Of a stretch of 57,587 nucleotides of DNA, positions 27,047 through 38,572 are shown piece after piece (the first letter of the stretch is position 1; each line of letters opens with the position of its first letter). The DNA comes from Nemertoderma westbladi (lineage: Eukaryota; Xenacoelomorpha; Nemertodermatida; Nemertodermatidae): contig JAUCBJ010008339.1 of assembly GCA_032718475.1 (NCBI GenBank), forward strand, positions 1-57,587, written 5' to 3'. The translations under genes were made by a program, and so were the position numbers. A model generated the notes under the pieces. That model ran no database searches, had not been told where the DNA came from, and saw nothing but the letters and a program-made list of their open reading frames with translations.

Positions 27047-28254
27047 GTAGATAGTAAATAGAAGAGGAAAGTAGATAGTAGATAGTAAATAGAAGATGGA
27101 AGTAGATAGTAGATAGTAAATAGAAGAGGAAAGTAGATAGTAGATAGTAAATAGTAGATAGTAGATAGTAAATAGAAGAGGAAAGTAGATAGTAGATAGT
27201 AGATAGTAAATAGAAGAGGAAAGTAGTTAGTAGATAGTAGATAGTAGATAGTAAATAGAAGAGGAAAGTAGATAGTAGATAGTAGATAGTAAATAGAAGA
27301 GGAAAGTAGATAGTAGATAGTAAATAGTAGATAGTAGATAGTAAATAGAAGAGGAAAGTAGATAGTAGATAGTAAATAGAAGAGGAAAGTAGTTAGTAGA
27401 TAGTAGATAGTAGATAGTAAATAGAAGAGGAAAGTAGATAGTAGATAGTAGATAGTAAATAGAAGAGGAAAGTAGATAGTAAATAGTAGATAGTAAATAG
27501 AAGAGGAAAGTAGATAGTAGATAGTAAATAGAAGAGGAAAGTAGATAGTAGATAGTAAATAGAAGAGGAAAGTAGATAGTAGATAGTAAATAGTAGATAG
27601 TAAATAGTAGATAGTAGATAGTAAATAGTAGATAGTAGATAGTAAATAGAAGAGGAAAGTAGATAGTAAATAGTAGATAGTAAATAGTAGATAGTAAATA
27701 GTAGATAGTAAATAGTAGATAGTAAATAGTAGATAGTAAATAGTAGATAGTAGATAGTAAATAGTAGATAGTAAATAGAAGAGGAAAGTAGATAGTAGAT
27801 AGTAGATAGTAAATAGAAGAGGAAAGTAGATAGTAGATAGTAGATAGTAAATAGAAGAGGAAAGTAGATAGTAAATAGTAGATAGTAAATAGAAGAGGAA
27901 AGTAGATAGTAAATAGTAGATAGTAAATAGTAGATAGTAAATAGTAGATAGTAAATAGTAGATAGTAAATAGTAGATAGTAGATAGTAAATAGTAGATAG
28001 TAAATAGAAGAGGAAAGTAGATAGTAGATAGTAGATAGTAAATAGAAGAGGAAAGTAGATAGTAGATAGTAGATAGTAAATAGAAGAGGAAAGTAGATAG
28101 TAAATAGTAGATAGTAAATAGAAGAGGAAAGTAGATAGTAGATAGTAGATAGTAAATAGAAGAGGAAAGTAGATAGTAGATAGTAAATAGAAGAGGAAAG
28201 TAGATAGTAGATAGTAGATAGTAAATAGAAGAGGAAAGTAGATAGTAGATAGTA
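27047..28254. repeat. C-free GTAGATA/GTAAATA/GAAGAGGAAA complex tandem array
   Basis: A 1.2-kb array of 7-bp units GTAGATA and GTAAATA, punctuated by the 10-bp block GAAGAGGAAA. Reading through it, I find no cytosine on the plus strand. The minus strand is therefore G-free and stop-poor, giving spurious frames of 306 and 343 codons rich in Y, L, S, T, I and F. The blocks recur in longer irregular patterns of about 31-38 bp. Confidence 0.95.
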
Positions 28255-29199
28255 ACATTATAATATAATGTTAATAATGTATAATTATAGTTTCGTACCC
28301 CTTGATAAAACATTCGACGTATTTTTAGTTTTATTCAGAAAATACTACAAAACCTTACGTTGATTCTGAATCTAAAATAAATTTGTCGATAAGTTGTTTC
28401 GTTTCTCGAGTTATTCCAAATGTGGATCTTTCAACCAAAACCAATTAATCAAAACATCAAAAATACAATAATTTAACAATTTTCATTGTGTTACTTTTGG
28501 TGGTCGATTTTGGACAGTTGACATTAATATTAAACTTTATTTGCATTTTTGCAGACTTTTTCGTACTACTTTACTCAACCGAAGTTCGTTCTGTATTGAG
28601 AAATATACTGCAGTATGCAGAACAAGCCGTGCAAAAAAATTATTATCTATTAAAAATACTTACGGCACTTTTTTTGATATTTTTGGATAATGCTGTACCT
28701 TTTTTTTTGAGATTTTAAAATTCTGTCTATTTCTTTTTAAATAGACAGAAATAGCCCTGCAAAATGAAAAAAAATCAACAAAATTATTAAATCAACAGCT
28801 GTGAACGCCTCGTAAAAGCAAAAAATGTTTGCAAAATTCAGCCTCAGTCCCTACCCCCTTCAAGTTTGGCTTGGCCAGCCTGCCGGTATTCGCATAATAT
28901 CGCAGGTCAAGCATGTATGAATGTAATATTTTCCATTCATTCAATCAATAAATATTATTAAAATAATATTTTAATAATATTACGGAGATGGAAATACACC
29001 TTATATTATAAGGTGACTTATATTGTCGTGCAAAAACATTTCATTGTGTTGGAAATATGCGACAGGGTTGGGAAGGACTGAAATGTACGTAGGAGTTAAA
29101 ATAGTTATACTGTAATACCCGATCAGAGTTTGTTACGATTATTTGAATTTTAAATTAAATATACAAAGTGTAAAAAGTGCCGGGGGGACATATGATATG
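28255..29199. other. AT-rich DNA with perfect hairpins
   Basis: No gene supported. Three palindromes stand out. TTCTGTCTATTT (28721-28732) pairs perfectly with AAATAGACAGAA (28739-28750) across a 6-base loop. 28951-28981 is a 31-base palindrome, AATATTATTAAAATA, one central A, and its complement. 28998-29014 is ACCTTATA-T-TATAAGGT. Such elements may be MITE remnants or cruciform-prone AT sequence. Confidence 0.6.
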
Positions 29200-29345
29200 G
29201 TGCCCCCCCCCCCCCCCCAACTGAAAAGTGGGAGGGACGTGTCCCCCCCCCCCCCCCCCTAACTGAAAAGTGGGAGGGACGTGTCCCCCCCCCGCCCTAA
29301 CTGAAAAGTGGGAGGGACATGTCCCCCCCCCCCCCAACCCCCTCC
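29200..29345. repeat. About 40-bp C-rich repeat, 3 copies
   Basis: Three copies of aactgaaaagtgggagggac start at 29219, 29261 and 29299, each followed by gtgt or atgt and a C run of 9-16. The block ends at ccccctatggctgcgccactggg. On the minus strand that reads CAGTGGCGCAGCCATAGGG, which resembles the terminal sequence of some hAT-type transposons. No partner end was found. Confidence 0.85.
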
Positions 29346-31276
29346 CCCTATGGCTGCGCCACTGGGTATTTGAGACGTATTTCTGGCGTATTTCATGTTT
29401 CAACTCAAATGTATAGTGTTTACCACACCGAATATTCTTCTAAATCGTAGGGCATGCTTAAGATTAACGACCAATAACAGATTGATTCCAGCTTCAGACA
29501 ATTGCACTAAACCGCTAAGAACTCCATAATTAACAATAACAATTGACTTATACACATACACACAAAGCGTTTTGTTGAAAATAAAGTGTAACTGACGTAA
29601 TAGGAAACCTATCTAGAAGTTGTTTACAACATTTGCGTAACTAATAAAGTACTCTACCATTATTGTGGATATGCATTGTGGTTTTTTTTTGCAAGGTCGC
29701 TGGTCGCTCGCTATGGGTGTCAGGTTATATTAGGACCAGCTGCTCAATTTGTTACAGCCGAAATGTTTAGGATGATTAGATATTGAAACGAGAAAAACAA
29801 AAACGAGAAGAACAAAAAGATAAAGTTATAATTGTCAAGTGAAATGATCAGGTTACAGTGGCAGGTTATTCTACCCAAAACAATAAACGAGAGACAATAG
29901 AACTGGTTACTTTTAGTTTTGTTCATAGTAACGGTTGTCGGATGTGGCTTTCGGTTTTCCGATGTCGGATGTCTGCATAGCACTGGCCTTTATTACTTTC
30001 CTGCCCAGATATTTCTTGATTCTTTTCCAATACTCTATTCCCAACGAATTTCTTTGGTTTTCAATTTATACCCCCCTCTGTGAATAGTTTAGATTAATCA
30101 CAATTAACAATATATATGTTGGCTAACAGAGGTAGACATTCAGGCGCACACCAACAATAATGAGGTTCGCCCAGGGCTAGGCGTCCCCCTCAAGGACTTA
30201 GGGGACGGCTGGGCCTACACGTGCCTTCATATAATGACACCTAGCAGACTAACCTACATAGGTCCAGTAGAAACATACATATCGTAAATGGACCCTATTT
30301 CCCAGCAGTGGGGGGTTGGAGTTGTGGTTTGTTAACTTTCTTCGCCCCAATGCGTTAATGGCGGTTCAATGCACACTCAGCCCCCTCCCCTCCTTGATCA
30401 ATAACATCCACTATCAGATCAAGAACAGTATAATGAATCTCATTGAACATGGAACTTGTACCAAACAATATTGATGTCGTCATAAGTGGCAATTATCAAA
30501 GGTGATAAATATAATATTAAGTATTGCAGAATTTAATTCGATTGTTAATATTGTTTTTCATGTGAAGATTAATAATACATCTTCACAAAACTTGTTTTTT
30601 TTCGTCGGTTTATATCCGTATAACCAACCACCTAAAATATTGAATAATATGTTAATATTAATATAAAACATTAAAAAACATCGACGCAAATAACAGTAAA
30701 AAAATTATGCAAGTTTATAATGGATTGCAAAATATTTGAAACATATATAGTTTCACTTTACTCCTCCTCTTTAAGTTTTAATTAACCGCAACAGTGGCTG
30801 TGTGACACGGCACTGCGATATAAAGTTGGAAAAATTGTCGCCTTGCGCGATTTAGTACCGCCAAAATATTTCCGCACAATAAACAAAACATGTAGCTTTA
30901 CAGGAAATGTAAAGGAGACAACATGCAATGGGTTTGGCCATGTAAAACACGGACACCAAATCACAACGATGGAAATTTCTAACTAAGGATGTGTTAGGAA
31001 GACGACTCGAATAAGAATAGAAGAGGAAGGTAAATGTCACCCGACAGTCTATAGCGGGAAAATTATAATGGCAAGGTTGTATATTTTCTACTCGTACGAC
31101 TAGATCCAAGGTGATCTCTAATGGGTTATTAAAGGTCATCCTGACTGAATCAATAAAGATTTATTCTTAAAATGTATTTATCATTGATTATTTAAAATTT
31201 ATATATTATTATTATCCCGAATATGACAAAATCGCTTCCCAAAATTATAAATGAGATAGAGATTTGGAAAGTTTAA
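29346..31276. other. Intergenic DNA with a stem-loop and a fold-back relative
   Basis: No supported gene. 30169-30214 can form a two-part stem: GCCCAG/CTGGGC outside and CGTCCCC/GGGGACG inside, around a 12-base loop. The stretch 30715-30775 (gattgcaaaatatttgaaac, then atagtttcact and cctcctcttt) is a diverged relative of the fold-back element at 38.6-39.85 kb. A 65-codon plus-strand open stretch near 30788-30982 follows an acceptor-like pyrimidine tract but matches no family I know. Confidence 0.4.
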
Positions 31277-31510
31277 GATTAAGTACGTCCATCAAAAATT
31301 TAGTGTACTAAGTTATATAATAACGATATTAATTGTGATTAAGTACGTCCATCAAAAATTTAGTGTACTAAGTTATATAATAACGATATTAATTGTGATT
31401 AAGTACGTCCATCAAAAATTTAGTGTACTGAGTTATATAATAACGATATTAATTGTGATTAAGTACGTCCATCAAAAATTTAGTGTACTAAGTTATATAA
31501 TAACGATATC
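31277..31510. repeat. 60-bp direct repeat, nearly 4 copies
   Basis: Units of exactly 60 bp beginning gattaagtacgtccatcaaa start at 31277, 31337, 31397 and 31457. They are almost identical (one A/G difference in the third). The fourth is cut after ataacgatat. Because 60 is a multiple of three and one frame has no stop, a 61-codon frame encodes a hydrophobic 20-residue repeat. I regard it as a by-product. Confidence 0.95.
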
Positions 31511-32046
31511 CTACCGCTAATATTATGGACACGCGGCCACACTGAAAAACCGTGAGACATTTGACGAATTAAGTTTACCAATATATATTATATAACTATA
31601 TACATTATTATAATATACAATTATTTTCTCATCGATTTATTTTTTATTAAAGGGTGGGGGGGGGGGGGGGGGGGGGGGGTACACCATTTTGGTCCAAATA
31701 TGATCAAATATGATCGAGATTATACTGCACGATTAAATGGTGTTTCCAAATCTGAAAACCGCTATTTAATAGCTCTTTTAGTTTTCAAGTTATAACAAAA
31801 AATTTAATCCATTTATAAATTAATTGGAGTTGAGCTGTTAATGCAACTGTAATTAAAGATGTAATATTATGGTTTTGTTCCGAAATGGAAAAAATGAGAA
31901 AGCGCGTCACGCGTCACCGGGGGTTCAACCAGCGTTATACGTACGTTTCAGGCCTCATCAGTAGCGCTAACCAGTTCAGCCACTTGCGACTTGCCCCTGA
32001 CATTCTCCCACCTAATCCACTTCTATTAAACAGGCAGTCTTAAGTT
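31511..32046. other. AT-rich spacer with a G24 tract
   Basis: AT-rich sequence with a homopolymer of 24 G at 31656-31679 preceded by aaagggt. The hammerhead-like motif at 31931-31968 lies at its right side. No gene seen. Confidence 0.6.
31931..31968 (-). ncRNA. Hammerhead-ribozyme-like motif, degenerate or minimal
   Basis: On the minus strand the sequence reads AGCGCTA, CTGATGA, GGCCT, GAAA, then CGTACGTA and TAACGCT. CTGATGA and GAAA are the invariant hammerhead core elements. After GAA, ACG-TA-CGT forms a tiny helix III ending in the trinucleotide GTA, which fits the NUH cleavage rule (cut between 31938 and 31937). AGCGCTA pairs with TAACGCT as helix I with one mismatch. Helix II is almost absent: a G-T closing pair around GCC. 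Such minimal hammerheads are known in Penelope-like elements and other retroelements. The missing helix II suggests a decayed or weak ribozyme, and chance similarity is possible. Confidence 0.4.
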
Positions 32047-33600
32047 GGCAGTATCAGGAGATAGCAGTGTCAGGAGATGGCAGTGTCAGGAGATGGCAGT
32101 GTCAGGAGATGGCAGTGTCAGGAGATGGCAGTGTCAGGAGATGGCAGTGTCAGGAGAAGGCTCTGTCAGGAGATGGCAGTGCCAGGAGATGGCAGTGTCA
32201 GGATATAGCAGTGTCAGGAGGAGATATCAGTCTCAGGAGATAGCAGTGTCAGGATATGGCAGTGTCAGGAGATGGCAGTGTCAGGAGATGGCAGTGTTAA
32301 GATATGATGGCCGAGTCTGAAGATGGCAGTGTCAGGAGATGGCAGTATCAGGAAATGAAAGTGTCAGGAGATGGCAGTGTCAGGAGATGACAGTATCAGG
32401 AGATGGTAGTGTCAGGAGATGGCAGTGTCAGGAGATGACAGTGTCAGGAGATGGCAGTGCCAGGAGAAGGCAGTAACAGGATATGGCAGTCTCAGGAGAA
32501 GGCTCTGTCAGGAGATGGCAGTGTCAGGAGATGGCAGGGTCAGGATATAGCAGTGTCAGGAGGAGATATCAGTGTCAGGAGATGGCAGTGTCAGGAGATG
32601 ACAGTGTCAGGAGATGGCAGTGTTAAGATATGGCAGTGTCAGGAGATGGCATTGTTAAGAAATGGCAGTGTCCGGAGATGGCAGTGTCAGGAGATGGTAG
32701 TATCAGGAAATGACAGTGTCAGGAGATGGCAGTGTCAGGAGATTGCAGTGTCAGGAGATGGCAGTGCAGGAGATGGCTCTGTCAGGAGATGGCAGTGTCA
32801 GGTGATGCAGTGTCAGGAGATGGCAGTATCAGCAGATGGCAGTATCAGGAGATGGCAGTGTCAGGAGATAGCAGTGTCAAGAGATGACAGATTGGCAGTG
32901 TCAGCAAATGGCAGTGTCAGGAGATGGCATTGTCAGGTGATGGCAGTGTCGGGAGATGGCAGTGTCAAGAGATGGCTCTGTCATGAGATGGCAGTGTCAG
33001 GAGATGGCAGTGTCAGGTGATGGCAGTGTCAGGAGATGGCAGTATCAGGAATTGACAGTGACAGGATATGGCAGTGTCAGGAGATAGCAGTGTCAGGAGA
33101 TGGCAGGGTCAGGAGATGACAGTGTCAGGAGATGGCAGTGTCAGGAGGTGGCAGTGTCAGGAGATGTGGCAGTATCAGGAAATGACAGTGACAGGATATG
33201 GCAGTGTCAGGAGATAGCAGTGTCAGGAGGTGGCAGTGTCAAGAGATGGCAGTGTCAGGAAATGACAGTGACAGGATATGGCAGTGTCAGGAGATAGCAG
33301 TGTCAGGAGATGGCAGTATCAGGAGATGGCAGTGCCAGGAGATAGCAGTGTCAGGAGATGGCAGTATCAGGAGATAGCAGTGTCAGGGGATGACAGTGTC
33401 CGGAGATGGCAGTATCAGGAGATAGCAGTGTCAGGAGATGGCAATGTCAGGAGATGGCAGTGTCAGGAGATGGCAGTGTCAGGAGATGGCAGTCTCAGGA
33501 GATAGCAGTGTCAGGAGATGGCACTGTCCGGAGATGGCAGTATCAGGAGATGGCAGGGTCAGGAGATGGCAGTGTCAGGAGATGGCAGTGTCAGCAGATG
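32047..33600. repeat. Degenerate 16-bp minisatellite GGCAGTGTCAGGAGAT, about 97 copies
   Basis: A 1.55-kb array of GGCAGTGTCAGGAGAT with many substitutions (atagcag, gatgacag, tatcagg, gtcagca) and scattered indels. Sixteen leaves remainder 1 on division by 3 and the consensus has no stop on the plus strand, so every forward frame reads the same 16-residue peptide MAVSGDGSVRRWQCQE. This explains overlapping frames of up to 189 codons. Indels shift the frame repeatedly, which argues against selection for a protein. Confidence 0.95.
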
Positions 33601-34239
33601 AGTACGAAAGGGTAAAGAGACCCCATATAACTAGGAGGTAGAGGCGCACATAACTAGCTGTCCATAAAGTGAAGCAGCTACATAAACTTGTGCCAATCAC
33701 GTTTCAACTTAATAATGATGGGCAGGCAAGTGCGAAAAATACATCGTTCAAGCTGTCACAGAACGGGCAGTATAGTGCCATGCACTTACTTTAATGAGTT
33801 TAAACAACTGACTCCAGTCAATGAGCAAAACGAGTATTGTGCTCGCCTTGGGGTGTCATGATTTGTTTACAGTCTTGTCCTGCTCACTTCCCATCTTTGG
33901 CGGTCCCACCCTGGTACTGTCAAGCGCGTTCAAACATGGGTTTGAAGGTGTGTCCTGCATCCACCAGGTGCCGGTTATGTGTAATAAAAACTGCACGCCA
34001 AATTTAGGCTATGAGTGCTTTCACAGTCGGTGATTTTATTTGTGATGTATGTATGTTGGTATACCACCATGCAGTAAAGTGTGCTACCATTTTGATATAC
34101 AAATGTTTCCTTATTGCAGATAGAAAAATGTGACGTTTACTTAATAAAATGTTGCTGTTGTCAGCGTGTGCGTTTAAAGTATTAAGTCGCTTGGTGATTG
34201 CTTTACTAAAAAGCAGCGTTGTCTGTTTGTAAAATATTT
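33601..34239. other. Spacer; 3' side of the candidate small gene
   Basis: Mixed sequence downstream of the minus-strand candidate gene. The plus-strand hexamer tttatt at 34035-34040 is AATAAA on the minus strand, a plausible poly(A) signal about 200 bases past the stop codon. The 70-codon plus frame at 33821-34033 is not recognisable. Confidence 0.4.
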
Positions 34240-34624
34240 TCAATAAGGGCTGACCTTGAATTCCGACCCCATTACATCATTTGCTAATGCTATGGGTGCG
34301 GTTGAGGAACAAAAGCCAAACTGAACGCAAACCGCATTAAATCACTGGCCTGCCCACAGTAGCCCAAGCGAAAAAGCACCCTAAATCCAATGTGCACCAG
34401 AGGTTTCAAATGTGACGGAATCATACCTTACTGCGTCTTGCCTCTAGGGCAGCTATTTTAGCATTAGTCACACCAGATTGAAGCTCCCCGCCTACCCGTA
34501 ATGTCCTCCGGTTATAGTTCCGCATGTGGCGCCTAAAGCAGACAGGAAAGCGCTCTGAAGCCATCCCGTTAGTAGAAGATATTGGGGCCATTGAGCTAGC
34601 TGGTGGCCCCACTTACCTCGACAT
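34240..34624 (-). CDS. Candidate three-exon small gene, function unknown
   Basis: Inferred by splicing on the minus strand. Exon 1 coding part is 34617-34624 (ATGTCGAG, with an in-frame TAG upstream). Exon 2 is 34427-34532. Exon 3 is 34240-34320, ending in TGA. Intron 1 (84 bp) has GTAAGT, a perfect TACTAAC at 34568-34574, a pyrimidine tract ctttcctgtctgctttag and the acceptor about 36 bases after the branch A. Intron 2 (106 bp) starts GTATGA and ends tttgcgttcag. The joined frame is open for 64 codons, phase-consistent across both junctions, with a basic start (MSRRHMRNYNRR) and a short helical stretch (NAKIAALEARRSK). I do not recognise the protein. Exon 3 could instead continue through a weak GTCAGC donor. 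Intron 1 is the strongest evidence; exon 3 is the least certain part. Confidence 0.45.
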
Positions 34625-37600
34625 GCATCGCTAATCACTGATAATGCTATCCTACACACGATCTCCTGTGTAGAAACTTGTTTACAAGCTGGTCAGAATT
34701 TGGGCTAAAGGCCTAAAGGCTTGCTCCTTTTCGTTCAGACTTTACTTTAGCCTTTTATTAACAGATAAACGTTGTCTTTTACCAGCCAAATGTACGGTGT
34801 CGATTTTTGGCGTAACACCTAGGCGGTCCAACTCCGATAGCTAACTAATTCTCAGATACCAATTAATATATTACAACACATTAAAATGAAGTTTTAGATT
34901 GGAATTGAACGAGTTGTAGTTGTCGCAAGAAGAATAAAGCCATTAGCGATGTTTTCATAAACAATCGATGCGCTGGATATACATTCGGTATCGCAGATAA
35001 TATCGCATATGAAAATGACACGAAACTTTTTGCTAATATAGTGTGACTAACTTCATTCTATGTTTGAAATTCTATGTTCCTTGCATGGGAGTAAAACTAT
35101 AGTAAATGTTTTGTGTGATTTTAGGTGGTTAAAATACGATTGTCATCAATAATCCCATTTTGTGAAATTTTCCATTTAATATTCGTAGCCATAGGAACGG
35201 TTATCTGATCGCATCCATATATAGTAATACATTTACTGTTGAAAATAAACACGCGGTAAATTTTTTGTTTCCATGACAATTAAACTTACATCACCCGAAT
35301 CTCCATCTTATGGCGCGCTTTTATGACAATTTGAATTTCAGTCACGCCTCTCATATTTTTGCTGAAGAGGATTATGTAAAGTGTAGTTGTTATTAAATGT
35401 ACCGGTATATATTTGGCTGTAATGTGAATTTAATACACTTATTGCAGTCGTGGAATGGTTTTATAAAATAAATTAAAATACAAAATGGAATTTGAGATTG
35501 ATGTTGTAGGAAAAGTATGGTATGGAATTAATTTTCAAAATTACAGTAATTTCTACAAAAGTATCTTTATCGTTTCGATAATAAATGTACTATTTATTAT
35601 TTTGAAACCGGGGTTCTTACCAATAAACCAATAGTGAGTAAAAACGTTCTGTAACACCCAGCTTCCCCCCCCCCCCCCCCCCCCACCCCAGCCCCTTTAC
35701 GTGGTTTAAGAAATGAAACTATAATTATGATGGACGTATCCATGAACCATGAAGGAATACAATTCATTGCAAGTATGACTGGAACTCCTGCGAGGTATTT
35801 GTTTCTCCCAAGGTCGCATGCTTGTGATAACAACAACGAATCCAACCTAATGTGACAAAACCTTGCGTCTAGAACTCCGTAACTAGCCACTACAGCAACA
35901 CACATGAGTCCATTAGCTATGGCGTTCAAGCCCAATTTCTGTGCAAACTAAATATCACAAGAAACAAAAGCCATTCGTTCTTCATGGCAGAACAATTCTT
36001 AGGTTATTACAGTCAAAAGAGGGACCCGCCCACCATTAATGCAGTGTGAAACTTTCGTATCTACAATAACAAGCTTTCTTTCATTCGTCAATGTATCAGA
36101 TAGAAGCTACAGTAGTTTTTTAATGCAAGTTGTCTGACAGTCCATGGCGTTAATTCGCTAAGAAATTCTGACGACGCTAAATCCCCGCTATTCCCGTTCA
36201 TCATATATTTATTAACATTAATAAATTACTAATGGGCAGCGCGCAACCAGTTGACGACCAATTGCATGAACATTGGAAACCTTTAGATTTGACATATGGT
36301 TGAATTGTGGGCCCGTAATCCCATTGACACCAAGTAGTTACAAAAGAACATTCCGAGTTGAAACGATTAGCGATTAAACCCGCGGCATCGTGGTTGTGGC
36401 ATCAGCATTGCTCATCAAACCGTTAGCATTAGCATTCATCCTGATTTTTCTAAGTATCCCATCAACAAGATGAAATTGTGTTTGCCTTTTCTGTTGGCCA
36501 TTTAGGTTGGAAATGGATATTATAGTTTAGTAAGCGGGTATCGTGATAGGGAACGTGTTCCCTCTCCCTCGTGCAACATCAATAGATGGATAAGTCTATC
36601 TGTCTATCTGTCTATTTCAGTTTGTCTCATGATTGTGATATGAAACGAAATGTACTGAAGATGCACGTCATATTAATCAAATGGGGTTGCCATAGCAATG
36701 GTCTTACTGCAAGAGCATTGAGGCGGGGCGCAGTTGAAAGAGACTCTTTGATGGTGGTAGCGTTACTCTACACGAGTTGATTCGACGTGTGGCAAGTCCG
36801 CTGCTGGTATTGTGGGCGTTCTGTTTGGTTTCCATTGGAAAGAAGGATTTATATGCCTAAATTTTAATTTTTACATATTTATTACATTTGTCAGTGTGCA
36901 CTTTGCGACCATACAGGAAAGGAATGACTAAAAAAAAACAAGATAAAATAATATTCGGTTTTCGTATCAAAATTTTGATACATCCTATGAAAACATAGAG
37001 CGAAATAACAATAAGTATAAGGTATTGGTTTAGGTTGGTAATTCCATTGCTACACGAGACACTATAGAGATCTATTGTTCTCAATGAATAGGGCGGGTCC
37101 TTGTATCCCCACTTAGCCGCGGGTAACGAGGGACCCTCCAACTACAGCGGTAACTTTGTTTATCATCCTCAATCTCAATCTCTTCAACGCATCATTAAGC
37201 CGTCGGCGCAACGCAACCAATCTGCCGGTAAATCCTGTCGCTACATCAAGTGTCCTTTCGCAGCGGGGACCACGCCCGAATTCAAAGCGGGACAGATACC
37301 CCCTCGCGATGATGTAGCATCGCGTAAATAATCTTAACCTAGTCGAGTGGTACAGTAGAAACTACTAATTTCTATCAAACGTTATACCATTATGTCGTTG
37401 TTAATCTTGAGAGTAATTAATTTCCGACATATTGGGAAAATCTCTAGCCTTGCGCTATAACTGTTTCTTGGGCGTGTCATGGCCACGCTATTAAACTAAG
37501 TATTTGTTGGGAAATTTGAAAGAAATGACCTTTCATTAAAAAATAACGTTATTTAAAACTTATGGCCATAAAATCTGAGAAATCATTCATCTACTATTAA

Positions 37601-38572
37601 CTTTAAGATTCATATAGGCCTTCAGTTTGTCTTCAGTTAAAGGGGGGATGGGGGGGGGGGGGGGGGGGGGGTGGGGTATACCCCCCTTAAGTACCAAATG
37701 TAAATTTCTATCGCATCTCTGTTGCTGCACAAGGTTTAGTTAAATAAACACCATATGATAGATAACCATATTATCCGTGACCCACTTTATGAGCATCACA
37801 CTACTGTAGAAACGCTATAACGGATTTTTTGCTGGGCTCTGCGGCTATCATATCGTCCGTGGTCCACCACCACCATGACCATCATGTACAATATCTCATT
37901 CTCTAGCAACCCTCGGGTATCAAATATTCTTGAACCCGGCCAATAAATGCATATCAGGATGAAAAAGTAAAGTGATCGGTGAACGTGTGAAACACGAGCT
38001 ACTGTAGGAAATGCAACCCGAAGGCTCCTCTCTCTTACCTGTTGGGGTGCTATGTGAGAAGAGAAGAGAAGGCGCCACACTAACTCTCAAGGTAGAAATA
38101 TTCAAACAAGCCGACCATTTTCTTTACTCTCCCAGCATCTGCCAGGTTCCTATTATTTTTTTGGTTGGGCTGAAACTTCTGTAGTTCCTTAGATCCCACA
38201 CGTTAACATCGAAAAAGTTTGTTTCTCAGACTTTTACAAACTCGTCCAGATCAGCCAATTACATTTCGTATCTATAGTACTTCAAAAGCCGTCCGCTTTT
38301 CTAAGCCATCCGAACAAAGTTTATAGGAAAGCAAAAATAGCATTTTAGAATAATTATATCCAAACACATAAATTTAGAGACAGGAGTGAGATGGCCAAAA
38401 GTACGCAAATCTCATCTCGGTGAATTAATATTAATTTAGCATTTAAGGGAAAGGGACAGGTAACAAGAATAGGTTTTTTAAGCAAAACAATAAATGAAAG
38501 TCAATAGCACAAATATATTTATATAATTTTTAGGAAGTTATGGTGTTAAAGAAGACAACTTTTCGTATAACT
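34625..38572. other. Intergenic DNA with C20 and G22 tracts, no supported gene
   Basis: About 4 kb of unique sequence. Homopolymers: C20 at 35665-35684, and G22 at 37650-37671. The G22 lies between taaaggggggat and tataccccccttaa, so the G-rich tract is bounded by short inverted repeats. A small ATCTGTCT microsatellite is at 36597-36617. On the minus strand ATGGAGATTCGGGTGAT lies directly before GTAAGT near 35293, a weak first-exon candidate. Frames at 35597-35935 and 37796-38105 match nothing I recognise. Confidence 0.4.

Noticed and set aside
27227-28313. Two long minus-strand frames (306 and 343 codons) rich in Y, L, S, T, I, F
   Set aside because: They are translations of a C-free tandem array with no stop triplets; the protein is pure repeat with no domain.
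30788-30982. Plus-strand open stretch with a CNGFGHVKHGH segment resembling a zinc knuckle
   Set aside because: The cysteine/histidine spacing does not fit CCHC, and stops follow at once.
34421-34612. A 63-codon minus-strand frame beginning MGPPASSMAP
   Set aside because: Its first part is intron 1 of the candidate gene read through; only the part after 34532 is likely exon.
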